Shown here piece after piece: positions 25,845 through 34,464 of a DNA stretch of 64,000 nucleotides; positions within the stretch are counted from its first letter, which is position 1; each line of letters starts with the position of its first letter. The translations under genes were made by a program, and so were the position numbers. The notes beneath the pieces were generated by a model, which had not been told where the DNA came from, made no database searches, and saw nothing but the letters and a program-made list of their open reading frames with translations. The stretch lies in NCBI GenBank assembly GCA_039180675.1, contig JBCDDC010000002.1, forward strand, positions 124,001 to 188,000, read 5' to 3'. Source of the stretch: Thermohalobaculum sp039180675 (GTDB taxonomy: Bacteria > Pseudomonadota > Alphaproteobacteria > Rhodobacterales > Rhodobacteraceae).

Positions 25845-27182
25845 ATGTCCGCTTTGGAGCGACACTTGCCAGATGCAGGAGCTTATCGGCGTTATCCTGA
25901 AGCGCCATCTCCTCGCGGCTTGGACGAGACGGGTCTTGAACCGACCTACCTGATTGACCTGTTGGTCAAGACTGTTTTCCGCAACGGTCTCGAGCGCCCG
26001 AGCGCCATGAGCCATGCGATCAAGCTGCCGCCGCGTGTGGTTGAGCAGATCATCGAATTGGCGGAAATGAAGGGTCTGTTCCAGAAGATGGGGCAGCTCG
26101 GCGCCAACTTGAACGCCGAGATGAAATATCAGCTCACCAACAAAGGCCGCGCTTGGGCGCAAGAAGCGCTCAGCTTCTCGGACTGGACTGGCGCTGCACC
26201 CGTCCCGCTCGCGAGCTATGTGGCGGTCATGAACGACCAGCCGGTTCGCAACGAGGTTCTGAGTCGCAATCGCCTGAACTACGTGTTCCGCGATCTGGTG
26301 ATCCCGGATGACTTGATGCACAAGCTTGGTCCGGCAGCAAACTCGTCGAGTTCGATGCTGATTTACGGCCCGCCCGGAAACGGTAAATCGACCATCTCCG
26401 AGGCTCTTTGCGAGGCGTATCAGGATCTGATCCTGATCCCCTATTGCGTTGCCGTAGACAACCAGATCATCCGGGTTTTCGACCCTGAGGTGCATGAGAC
26501 GGTCGGTGACGGCCATGAGGCTATGAATGGCCTGCGCAACACGTTGAATTACGATCAGCGGTACGCACTCTGCAAACGCCCGGGTCTGATGACCGGTGGT
26601 GAGCTGATGATGGAGATGCTCGACCTCAGTTACAGCCCCGTCAGCCGGACCTACTCGGCGCCGCTGCAGATGAAGGCGAACGGCGGCGTGTTCGTGGTGG
26701 ACGACTTTGGCCGTCAGCGCCAGTCGCCGCAGGATATCGTCAACCGCCTGATCATTCCGCTCGAGAAGCGGGTCGACTACCTGACCCTTCAATCGGGCCG
26801 GAAGTTCGAGGTGCCCTTCGAGCTTCTCGTGATTTTCTCGACCAACAAAATGCCTGAGGATCTTGTCGACGAAGCGGCTCTGCGCCGTCTGCGCCACAAG
26901 ATCCACATCGACCGGCCGACGAGAGAGACTTACATCCGGATCTTCCTGTCGACGGCAAAGGCACACGGGTTGACGGTGGACGAGCATCTGCTCGCCTTCG
27001 TTCTCTTCGAGCTTTATGAGGCGTCCGGTCGGAACTTCAGCTCGTTCCACCCGAAGTTCCTTATCGATCAGTGTCTGTCGATCTGCACTTACGAGGGCTC
27101 TGCTCCACAGCTCAGGCCTGAATTTCTACGCCGTGCGTGGGAGAACCTCACCACGGGCCCTGCGTCGGAAGAAGAAGTCTGA
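25845..27182 (+). CDS. AAA-family ATPase with N-terminal winged-helix-like region
   Basis: This 445-residue ATPase has Walker A GPPGNGKST (175-183), a Walker B variant FVVDDFGR (283-290, DD instead of DE), sensor 1 FSTN (331-334) and an arginine-finger region EAALRRLRHKI. The N-terminal 170 residues contain two helical segments (RGLDETGLEPTYLIDLLVKT and LAEMKGLFQKMG...KYQLTNKGRAWAQEAL) that look like a winged-helix fold. Relatives occur in alphaproteobacteria as uncharacterised ATPases. The role is unknown; possibly pilus, secretion or remodelling. It converges with the histidine kinase gene with only a 3-bp gap. Confidence 0.75.
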   Translation: MSALERHLPDAGAYRRYPEAPSPRGLDETGLEPTYLIDLLVKTVFRNGLERPSAMSHAIKLPPRVVEQIIELAEMKGLFQKMGQLGANLNAEMKYQLTNKGRAWAQEALSFSDWTGAAPVPLASYVAVMNDQPVRNEVLSRNRLNYVFRDLVIPDDLMHKLGPAANSSSSMLIYGPPGNGKSTISEALCEAYQDLILIPYCVAVDNQIIRVFDPEVHETVGDGHEAMNGLRNTLNYDQRYALCKRPGLMTGGELMMEMLDLSYSPVSRTYSAPLQMKANGGVFVVDDFGRQRQSPQDIVNRLIIPLEKRVDYLTLQSGRKFEVPFELLVIFSTNKMPEDLVDEAALRRLRHKIHIDRPTRETYIRIFLSTAKAHGLTVDEHLLAFVLFELYEASGRNFSSFHPKFLIDQCLSICTYEGSAPQLRPEFLRRAWENLTTGPASEEEV

Positions 27183-27185
27183 ACC

Positions 27186-28532
27186 CTATCGCGGCAGGAC
27201 AACGCTTGCCGCGAGCCCCCCAAGCTGATCGCTGGTCCCAAGCCTGAGCGAACCGCCCTGGCTGCGCGTGATATCGAGCGCAATGGACAGCCCGAGGCCG
27301 ACACCGCTTGCCACATCCTGATTCCTGCTTTCATCGAGCCGCGTGAAGGGTTTGAGAACCTCATCGCGCTTCTCCGGCGGGATGCCGGGGCCGTCATCTT
27401 CCACGATGAATTCCACGTAGCGCTTGGTCAGCCGGGTCGTGAGGGACACCTGGCTGCCATAGCTGATCGCGTTGCCCACAAGGTTGGCGAGGCATCTCTT
27501 GGTCTCGGCCCGGCGCAGCGCAACGTCTCGGTCCTCGGGTGTCTCGATCTCGGTATAGGTGATCAGGGCGTGCCCCTCGCGGCGGGTGTCGCGGACGAGC
27601 TCTTCGGCTAGCTCGATAGGCGAGCAGAGTTCCGAGGTTTCGGCATCCGCGCCCTTTGCGAAGTCGAGGAATGCTTCGAGCATATGCTCCATCTCCGCCA
27701 CGTCGCGGGTAAGCTCCGCGGTTTCAGTGGAGGGTTCCGCGACAGCGAGCGCAAGCCGCATCCGTGTCAGTGGCGTCCTCAGGTCGTGGCTCACGCCCGA
27801 AAGCATGCGAGTGCGCTGCTCGATCTGCCGCTCGATTCGCGACCGCATGTCGAGGAATGCGTGCCCGGCGCGGCGAACCTCCTCTGCACCACCCGGGCGG
27901 AACGTCTCAGACCTGCCGCGGCCAAACGCCATCGCGGTCTTCGCCAACTCACGGATCGGCTGGACCTGATTGCGCAGAAAGACCGTCGCGACTGCGGTCA
28001 GGGCCACCGCCGTCGCCGCCATCCAGACAAGGAGCAGATGTGGGTTCGAGGCGTTCATCTGGCGCCGGCTGACATAGACCTCCAGAATGCCCCTGTCAGT
28101 GGAGACATCGATCGCCACGCTCTTTCGCCGCGAGACGAAGTCGAGGCTCACGGGGTTGCGGATCTCGTCGCGCAGGGTGTCGGCAATCACGATCCCGGTC
28201 AGATCGAAGAAATCCCGCTGATCTTCAGCCAGAACCGAATCGCCCCCGGTCGCCGATAGCGACAGCGAGATGTCGAGCGACCGGCTGAGATCCCGGAGCA
28301 CCCGCTCCACTTCGGTAAAGCTCTCGGCGCCATCGACCTGGTCGATCACAAAATTGATCTCGCGGGCGACCGAACCGGCCATCTGCTCGGTCACGGCCTC
28401 ATAGTGGCGTTGGATGAAGACCAGTGCGACGACCACCTGCAAAAGCAGGATAGGCACGACCAGGATCAGAAACGCCCGCCAGAACAGACTGCCCGGCAGA
28501 TAGGGCTTGAGGATTTTGCCTGCGCTCATCAT
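27186..28532 (-). CDS. EnvZ-type sensor histidine kinase, no adjacent response regulator
   Basis: This membrane kinase of about 448 residues has two membrane helices (about 20-40 and 168-186) flanking a periplasmic sensor, then a HAMP linker. The HisKA domain carries the phosphoacceptor His249 in GVSHDLRTPLTRMR. The ATPase domain has the N-box (LANLVGNAISYG), G1 (VEDDGPGIP) and G2 (GVGLGLSIA). The family senses envelope stimuli and phosphorylates an OmpR-type regulator. No regulator gene lies next to it, since the upstream neighbour diverges. The start could be 28532 or 28529; no good Shine-Dalgarno is visible. Confidence 0.85.
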   Translation of the reverse strand: MMSAGKILKPYLPGSLFWRAFLILVVPILLLQVVVALVFIQRHYEAVTEQMAGSVAREINFVIDQVDGAESFTEVERVLRDLSRSLDISLSLSATGGDSVLAEDQRDFFDLTGIVIADTLRDEIRNPVSLDFVSRRKSVAIDVSTDRGILEVYVSRRQMNASNPHLLLVWMAATAVALTAVATVFLRNQVQPIRELAKTAMAFGRGRSETFRPGGAEEVRRAGHAFLDMRSRIERQIEQRTRMLSGVSHDLRTPLTRMRLALAVAEPSTETAELTRDVAEMEHMLEAFLDFAKGADAETSELCSPIELAEELVRDTRREGHALITYTEIETPEDRDVALRRAETKRCLANLVGNAISYGSQVSLTTRLTKRYVEFIVEDDGPGIPPEKRDEVLKPFTRLDESRNQDVASGVGLGLSIALDITRSQGGSLRLGTSDQLGGLAASVVLPR

Positions 28533-28570
28533 GGCTGAGAGGCTATGACTGGGGATCGGGAGGCGCAAGC

Positions 28571-29509
28571 ATGCAGGCAGACCCATTCAATCGCGAACAA
28601 ACGGCCGAGTACGAGCGAGTCCAGGAACTCGACCTGCCCGGCGAGATCCGCCTGCGCCGGCTGACATGCCCAAACGCCTCACCGATGACATTTACCGGAA
28701 CGCAGACCTATCTGATTGGATCCGGTGAGATTGCGGTCGTCGATCCGGGCCCGGCTGATCAAGACCATCTCGGCAGGCTTGTCGCGGGGATTGAGGCTGG
28801 TGAGCGGATCACGCACATCCTGATCACCCACAGTCATGTGGATCATAGCCCAGGGGCCCGGTGGCTGAGCGAGCGGACCGGGGCGGAGATCATCGCCTTC
28901 GGGCCCCATGGCGCTGCGATCTCGCCGGTTATGCGCGATCTCGCCGGAACTACCCAGATCGGTGGCGGGGAAGGTGGTGATGTCGCCTTCAAACCAGACC
29001 GCACCGTGGCCGACGGCGACATGATCTCCCATGGCGATTGGGTAATGCGGGCGCGCCATACGCCCGGTCATCTCTCAAATCACTTGTGCTTTGACGTTGA
29101 AGGTTCCGGCGTTGTCCTGACAGGCGATACCGTGATGGGCTGGGCGACCACGCTTGTCTCCCCGCCCGATGGTGACATGCGCGCATTCCTGGCGTCGCTC
29201 GACAAGCTGGAGGGCTTGGAGGCAACGGTTTTTTTGCCGGGGCACGGACACGCGGTATCGGACCCTGGTGGAATGATCGTGCATCAGCGCCAGCACCGGA
29301 TGGCGCGGGCTGAGCAGGTCCTGCGAGCCCTGGAGGAGGGCCCGGCCGACGTGGTGAGCCTGACCCGGCGGATCTACACCGATATCGATCCCGCGCTCTT
29401 ACCGGCTGCCGAGCGCAACGTTCTCTCAACCATAATCTGGCAAATGGAAATCGGACGGGTCGTTCCCGAGGGGCCGTTCAGCGCAACTGCGCGCTTTCAG
29501 CTCGTCTGA
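28571..29509 (+). CDS. MBL-fold metallo-hydrolase (LACTB2-like)
   Basis: This 312-residue protein has a metallo-beta-lactamase fold. The metal motif HxHxDH is visible in ITHSHVDHSPGA, further ligands in ARHTPGHLSNH and LTGDTVMG, and the last in FLPGHGH. The C-terminal 70 residues form a winged-helix extension as in LACTB2-type endoribonuclease/hydrolases. GGGAGG precedes ATG 28571. It diverges from the histidine kinase across a 38-bp interval that must contain both 5' ends. Confidence 0.85.
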   Translation: MQADPFNREQTAEYERVQELDLPGEIRLRRLTCPNASPMTFTGTQTYLIGSGEIAVVDPGPADQDHLGRLVAGIEAGERITHILITHSHVDHSPGARWLSERTGAEIIAFGPHGAAISPVMRDLAGTTQIGGGEGGDVAFKPDRTVADGDMISHGDWVMRARHTPGHLSNHLCFDVEGSGVVLTGDTVMGWATTLVSPPDGDMRAFLASLDKLEGLEATVFLPGHGHAVSDPGGMIVHQRQHRMARAEQVLRALEEGPADVVSLTRRIYTDIDPALLPAAERNVLSTIIWQMEIGRVVPEGPFSATARFQLV

Positions 29510-29549
29510 ACGCGCCCGGTCCTCGCAATGTTTAAGAGAGCTTGCTCCA

Positions 29550-30806
29550 ATGCCTCGTGTGCTCCTTCTGCAGGGTCCCCGATCCCGGTTTCCGGGGTAT
29601 CTCGCTAGGGCGCTCGCTGCGCGTGGAGCAGAAGTCCATCGGATCTGCTTCTGCCCGGGTGATTGGCTGTTCGGGTCCGGCGGCGCACGCACGACTGACT
29701 ACCGCGAGCCGCCGGACAGGTGGGCGGAGTGGATTGCCGCTCGCGCGTCGGCCTGGGACATCACTGATCTCGTCTGCCTGGGAGATGGGCGCTTCTGGCA
29801 CCGCGTCGCGATTGACCGCCTCCGCCCCATGGGCATCCGCGTCCATGTGATCGAGCAAGGTTATCTGCGACCGCATTTCCTCACCATTGAGCGCGACGGG
29901 ACGGGTGGCAACAGTCGCTTCCCTGCGGATTGGGAGAGGCTGGAGGATCTTGCCGCGGGATGCCATGAAACGAAGCTCCCTGATTTCCGGACGAGTTTCA
30001 CGGAATTCGCGCTGATGGATGTGCTCTATGAGGCGGCAAATCTGATTTTCGGATGGAGAACGCATCCGCATTACCGGACTCATACACTCGACGGTGCATT
30101 GACGGAGTGGGCTGGCTGGATCGCGAAGGCCGCGCTCTGGCCGATCCGCAGGAGGGCGCGAGCAGACGCGATGGCGCGGATCGCGCATCACCGAGGGCCT
30201 CTGTTTCTGCTGCCTTTGCAACTCGAAACCGACTATCAGATCCGCCTTCATGGCCCTTATGGCGGCATGGCTGAGGCATTGAGCAAAACTCTTGCGAGCT
30301 TTGCTGCCCACGCGGCAGAGGATGCCGCTATCGTCATCAAGCCGCACCCGCTCGACAACGGACTGGCCGGTTGGCAAAGACGGGTGATGCGCAAAGCGAG
30401 GAGGCTGGGTATCGAGGGGCGAGTGATCTTCGTCGACGGCGGTAATCTCGACCTGCTGATCCCGGGTCTCACCGGTGTCGTCACCGTAAACTCGACAGTC
30501 GGGCTCACTGCACTCCGGGAGGGACGCCCGGTAAAAGTGCTTGGGCGGGCGATCTATGACCTGCCCGGCCTCACCCATCCCGGCTCGCTTGCCAGTTTCT
30601 GGAATGCGCCGGCCGTGCCGGAGCCGGAACGTGTCGCCGTCTTCGTCCGCGCCCTGATGGCGGCCAATCAAGTGCCCGGTGGTTTCGACGGCAGCGGTGC
30701 GCGCTCAGGTTCAGAAGGGGTGGCGGAGCGGATCATAACACATAACAGCCCGCAGTCGCATGCTCCTTCAAATCGGCAAGGTGATAACCCTCGCGAGGCA
30801 GCCTGA
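29550..30806 (+). CDS. KpsS-like capsular polysaccharide biosynthesis protein
   Basis: This 418-residue cytosolic protein is of the capsule biosynthesis KpsS/KpsC family. KpsS adds beta-Kdo to the lipid anchor of group 2 capsules. Visible elements are VLLLQGPRSRFPGYLARALAARG at the N-terminus, LPLQLETDYQIRLHGPY in the centre, VIKPHPLDNG and VTVNSTVGLTALREGRPVKVLGRAIYDLPGL. The last 50 residues are divergent. No other capsule or export gene lies nearby, so it is isolated here. The start context is weak but the N-terminal family motif fixes it. Confidence 0.78.
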   Translation: MPRVLLLQGPRSRFPGYLARALAARGAEVHRICFCPGDWLFGSGGARTTDYREPPDRWAEWIAARASAWDITDLVCLGDGRFWHRVAIDRLRPMGIRVHVIEQGYLRPHFLTIERDGTGGNSRFPADWERLEDLAAGCHETKLPDFRTSFTEFALMDVLYEAANLIFGWRTHPHYRTHTLDGALTEWAGWIAKAALWPIRRRARADAMARIAHHRGPLFLLPLQLETDYQIRLHGPYGGMAEALSKTLASFAAHAAEDAAIVIKPHPLDNGLAGWQRRVMRKARRLGIEGRVIFVDGGNLDLLIPGLTGVVTVNSTVGLTALREGRPVKVLGRAIYDLPGLTHPGSLASFWNAPAVPEPERVAVFVRALMAANQVPGGFDGSGARSGSEGVAERIITHNSPQSHAPSNRQGDNPREAA

Positions 30807-30928
30807 ACACGGCTACGGTCTGCCGGTGTGGCCTTATTCAACGGTCCCACACGAACTCGGCCTCCTTGCCCACTTGACCCGGCGCGCCAGATCGTCCCCC
30901 ATGGATGAACCACTTCAGGGAGACCGCC

Positions 30929-32110
30929 ATGGCCATGCACTACACCCCGCGCGAGATGCTGGAAAAGCTCGTCGCCTTTCCCACAGTCTCCAGTGTCTCC
31001 AACCTCGATCTGATCGACTTTGTGCGGGACTACCTCGCGAGCCATGGCGTAGAGAGCTACATCACCCCGAACGAGGCTGGCGACAAAGCCAATCTCCACG
31101 CCCTTGTCGGGCCATCGGAGCCTGGGGGTATCGTGTTGTCAGGGCACACGGATGTCGTGCCGGTGGAAGGGCAGGCGTGGTCCACCGATCCATGGGTGGT
31201 CTCGGAGCGTGATGGAAAGCTCTATGGCCGCGGGACCTGCGACATGAAGGGGTTCAACGCACTCGCCCTCGCGCTCGTGCCGGATATGCTGAAGTCTGAC
31301 ATGAAACGCCCGGTACAGATCGCGCTGAGCTATGATGAGGAGGTCGGCTGCATTGGTGCCCCCTTCATGATCGCCCGGATGGCGAAGGAGCTGCCGAAGG
31401 CCTCCGCGGTGATCGTCGGCGAGCCTTCGATGATGGAGGTTGTGACCGGACACAAGGGTTCGGTCGGCTTCTTCACCGATGTCCATGGCTTCGAAGTGCA
31501 TTCCAGCCTCTGCCACACCGGCGTGTCAGCCGTGATGTACGCTGCCCGTCTGATCGACTGGCACCGTCAGCAGCAGGCAGAGAGCAAGGCGCGGATCGCC
31601 GCGCTGCCGCATGATGCGCCGCAGAAGACCTATGAGCCGCCCTTCACCACGCTGCATGTGGGCGTGGTCCAAGGCGGAACGGCAACCAACATCACCGCGC
31701 GCCACTGCCGGTTCTCGACCGACATCCGCTTCGTACCTGGCGAGAGTGTCGCAGGCTGGACCGAGAAATACCTCGCCTATGTCGATGAGTTGCAGGCGGA
31801 GATGCAGGCGATCCACCCGGAAGCGCGGATCGAGGTCACCGAGCGCCTGGCCAACCCCGGATTGCGGGAGGAACCCGGTCAATCCGCGCTCTCCGAACAG
31901 CTTTGCCGACGTCTTTCGGGGGATAACGCGCGGCATGTGGTGAGCTACGGGACCGAGGCGGGCCAGTTCCAGGACGAGGGCTTTTCTGCCTGCATCTGCG
32001 GCCCGGGCAGTATCGAACAGGCGCACCAGCCGAACGAGTTCATCTCCGTGGAACAGTTCCAGGCGGGCGAGGCCTTCCTGCGACGGGTGATCAACGATCT
32101 CGCCGCCTGA
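30929..32110 (+). CDS. argE: Acetylornithine deacetylase / M20 family peptidase
   Basis: This zinc-dependent M20 hydrolase of about 393 residues releases acetate from N-acetylornithine, or cleaves a related N-acyl amino acid. Motifs are SGHTDVVPVEGQAW (metal His and Asp), GRGTCDMKGF and SYDEEVGCIG (catalytic and bridging Glu). Also present are GEPSMMEVVTGHKG and the C-terminal AGQFQDEGFSACICGPGSIEQAHQPNEFI. ATG 30929 is chosen after a GGGAGA site. It precedes an oligopeptide-type ABC importer after 233 bp, so it may process imported N-acylated substrates rather than serve arginine biosynthesis. Confidence 0.88.
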   Translation: MAMHYTPREMLEKLVAFPTVSSVSNLDLIDFVRDYLASHGVESYITPNEAGDKANLHALVGPSEPGGIVLSGHTDVVPVEGQAWSTDPWVVSERDGKLYGRGTCDMKGFNALALALVPDMLKSDMKRPVQIALSYDEEVGCIGAPFMIARMAKELPKASAVIVGEPSMMEVVTGHKGSVGFFTDVHGFEVHSSLCHTGVSAVMYAARLIDWHRQQQAESKARIAALPHDAPQKTYEPPFTTLHVGVVQGGTATNITARHCRFSTDIRFVPGESVAGWTEKYLAYVDELQAEMQAIHPEARIEVTERLANPGLREEPGQSALSEQLCRRLSGDNARHVVSYGTEAGQFQDEGFSACICGPGSIEQAHQPNEFISVEQFQAGEAFLRRVINDLAA

Positions 32111-32183
32111 TCAGCCAAAGTCTCAAAAATCGTTGCAGCCTTTATGAAAAATGAATTTGCAGGCCAGATTTTCAGAAATGGTG

Positions 32184-32245
32184 GGTGCAGTTCACCCTGA
32201 GCCCCCTCAGGCCCTGCGTCTGGTGCAGAATCGGTGTAATTCACC
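32184..32245. promoter_or_regulatory. Tandem GGTG-N5-CACC sites before the peptide ABC operon
   Basis: GGTGCAGTTCACC (32184-32196) and GGTGTAATTCACC (32233-32245) share the layout GGTG-N5-CACC with centres 49 bp apart. They lie 100-160 bp before the permease start, in the 233-bp argE-permease gap. Paired near-identical palindromes suggest a dimeric regulator acting at two sites. Confidence 0.45.
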
Positions 32246-32343
32246 CTTGCCCTAACGCGACGTTGCACCGCAGGGTATCAAAGAGAAACGACGCGACTCG
32301 TCGCAAACTGCGAAAGAGCGTGCAGAAAACAGGGGGCCGCATC

Positions 32344-33303
32344 GTGAAGCTCGATGTCGTTTATTTGATTCTACGGCGATTGGGTCTTGGTCTGGTGACC
32401 CTGATCGTAGTGAGCCTGGTGATCTTCACAGCCGTCAATTCACTGCCGGGCGACTTCGCGACCGAAATCTTGGGACAGGGCGCGACGGAGGAGGCGGTCG
32501 CCGCGATCAGGGAAGAACTGGGTCTCGATCAACCCGCCTATATCCGATACTTTCAATGGCTCGGCGCGGCGCTGCAGGGGGAGTTCGGGACATCTTTCGG
32601 GAACAACCGGCCTGTCGCCGACCAGCTTTTCGACCGTTTCGCCAACACGCTTTTCCTGGCTCTGGTGGCCGCTGCCATCGCCGTTCCGCTTTCGCTGACG
32701 ATTGGTATCCTTGCAGCGCTGTTCAGAAACTCGATCTTCGACCGGGCCGCGAACGTGGCGACATTAACGTCGATTTCCAGCCCGGAGTTCTTTGTCGCCT
32801 ACGTGCTCATGCTCTTTCTTGCGGTTATGAATCCGATCTTCCCGGCGGGGTCTTTCGTCCGGGACGATATGGCGCTGTTTGAGCGGATCTATGTCACTAT
32901 GCTTCCGGCGCTGACGCTGACGCTGGTCATCACGGCGCATATGATGCGTATGACGCGGGCTGCGATCATCAACCTGCTGGCCTCACCCTACATCGAGATG
33001 GCGCGACTGAAAGGCGTGAGCCCGATGCGGACCATTGTGGTGCACGCCTTGCCGAACGCTCTAGCGCCGATCATCAACGTGATCGCGCTCAACCTCGCCT
33101 ATCTGATCACGGGGGTGGTCGTGGTCGAGGTGGTCTTCGTCTACCCGGGTGTTGGCCAGCTCTTCGTCGACAGCGTGAAGATCCGCGACATCCCGGTTGT
33201 GCAGGCCTGCTGCCTGATCTTCGCGGCTGCCTACATCCTGCTGAATCTCACGGCCGATGTGCTGTCGATCCTGACCAACCCGCGCTTGCGGCATCCGAAG
33301 TAA
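32344..33303 (+). CDS. Oligopeptide-type ABC transporter permease (DppB/OppB family)
   Basis: This 319-residue inner-membrane permease begins at GTG 32344 (VKLDVVYLILRRLGLGLVTLIVVSLVIF), the usual N-terminal helix of the family. The TM1 loop has PGDFATEILG, and the EAA motif is MARLKGVSPMRTIVVHALPNA. An in-frame upstream extension to 32185 is rejected because it is non-membrane, lacks similarity and crosses the operator-like repeats. It forms the importer with the next three genes. Confidence 0.88.
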   Translation: MKLDVVYLILRRLGLGLVTLIVVSLVIFTAVNSLPGDFATEILGQGATEEAVAAIREELGLDQPAYIRYFQWLGAALQGEFGTSFGNNRPVADQLFDRFANTLFLALVAAAIAVPLSLTIGILAALFRNSIFDRAANVATLTSISSPEFFVAYVLMLFLAVMNPIFPAGSFVRDDMALFERIYVTMLPALTLTLVITAHMMRMTRAAIINLLASPYIEMARLKGVSPMRTIVVHALPNALAPIINVIALNLAYLITGVVVVEVVFVYPGVGQLFVDSVKIRDIPVVQACCLIFAAAYILLNLTADVLSILTNPRLRHPK

Positions 33304-33314
33304 GGGGGAGAACC

Positions 33315-34460
33315 ATGGCGACTTCGACAGAAAACATCCCCATGCCGCCTCAGAGCGCTGTTGCGGGCGGCCCGGTCGGCGGGATCATCTCGTTCCTGGT
33401 GATATGTATCGGCGGAATCGTCGCATTCCTCATTGGCGCGGCTGCTACCTATGCCGGCAGTATGGTGATCGGAGCGGTCGCAGCAGTTGGCCTGCCCTCT
33501 TGGATCAGCTTCCTTCTCTACTGCGCTCTGGTGATCGCATCTTGTGGTCTGGCGGCGTTCGTCTTCCGGCTTCTGCTGCAGAAATTCACCGTTGAGACGG
33601 TGGCGAAGCCGATGCGCCAGGCGCCGCTGACCGCGGCGTTCGGGCTCATGGTGATCCTCCTCTATGTGATTGCCGCGATCTTCGCTGACGTTTTGGCGCC
33701 CTATGGTGAGGCGCAGGTGTTCGACCGGATCAATCTGCCGCCCGGCGGCAACCCTGATCTTGGTGGCGATCCTGCACATATCCTCGGGACCGACCAGATC
33801 GGCCGCGATCTGCTGACCCGCTTGATCTATGGGGCACGTAATACGGTAGGCATCGCGTTCGTTACGACCTTGCTCGCCTTCCTGCTCGGCTCAACCATCG
33901 GGTTTCTTGCGGCGACGCTCGGGGGATGGGTCGACCAGCTCACATCGCGGATCGTCGATGTCTTGATGGCGATCCCCTCGCTGATCTTCGCGCTTCTCAT
34001 CATCACCATCGTCGGGCAATCGACAATCAACATGATCCTCGTTATCGCGGTTCTCGACTCGACCAGGGTCTTTCGATTGGCGCGCGCCGTCGGCGTGAAC
34101 ATCGTGGTGATGGACTATATCGAGGCCGCGAAGCTGAGGGGTGAGAACCTGGGCTACCTGATCTTCAAGGAAATCCTGCCGAACGCGACCGCGCCCTTGC
34201 TGGCTGAGTTCGGCCTCAGGTTCTGCTTCGTGTTCCTGACAATCGCGGCGCTCTCGTTCCTCGGCATCGGTATTCAGCCGCCTCTGGCGGACTGGGGGTC
34301 GATGGTGTCGGAGCTGCGTCAGTTCATCTCGTTCGCTCAGTGGGACATTCTCTCCGCCTCACTGCCGCTGATGGCGGCGGGCGCGATCGCGCTGCTGACG
34401 GTGGCCGTGAACTTCGTCGTCGACTGGATGTTGCACCGCTCGAGCGGGTTGAAGGAGTAA
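33315..34460 (+). CDS. Oligopeptide-type ABC transporter permease (DppC/OppC family) with extended N-terminus
   Basis: This 381-residue permease is longer than typical DppC (about 280-300). The normal domain runs from about residue 100 (PLTAAFGLMVILLYVIAAIFADVLAPYG) to the end, with HILGTDQIGRDLLTRLIYGARN and the EAA loop EAAKLRGENLGYLIFKEILPNA. The first 95 residues add two extra hydrophobic helices (about 22-50 and 62-84). A strong AAGGGGGAG site precedes ATG 33315. The extra helices may be a regulatory or stabilising module. Confidence 0.88.
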   Translation: MATSTENIPMPPQSAVAGGPVGGIISFLVICIGGIVAFLIGAAATYAGSMVIGAVAAVGLPSWISFLLYCALVIASCGLAAFVFRLLLQKFTVETVAKPMRQAPLTAAFGLMVILLYVIAAIFADVLAPYGEAQVFDRINLPPGGNPDLGGDPAHILGTDQIGRDLLTRLIYGARNTVGIAFVTTLLAFLLGSTIGFLAATLGGWVDQLTSRIVDVLMAIPSLIFALLIITIVGQSTINMILVIAVLDSTRVFRLARAVGVNIVVMDYIEAAKLRGENLGYLIFKEILPNATAPLLAEFGLRFCFVFLTIAALSFLGIGIQPPLADWGSMVSELRQFISFAQWDILSASLPLMAAGAIALLTVAVNFVVDWMLHRSSGLKE

Positions 34461-34464
34461 GATC

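Noticed and set aside
25797..27050. 417-residue minus-strand open frame
   Set aside because: It is antisense to the AAA ATPase, whose motifs are clear.
32185..32343. Upstream extension of the DppB-type permease
   Set aside because: The extension is non-hydrophobic, lacks family similarity and crosses the operator-like repeats; GTG 32344 starts the first membrane helix.
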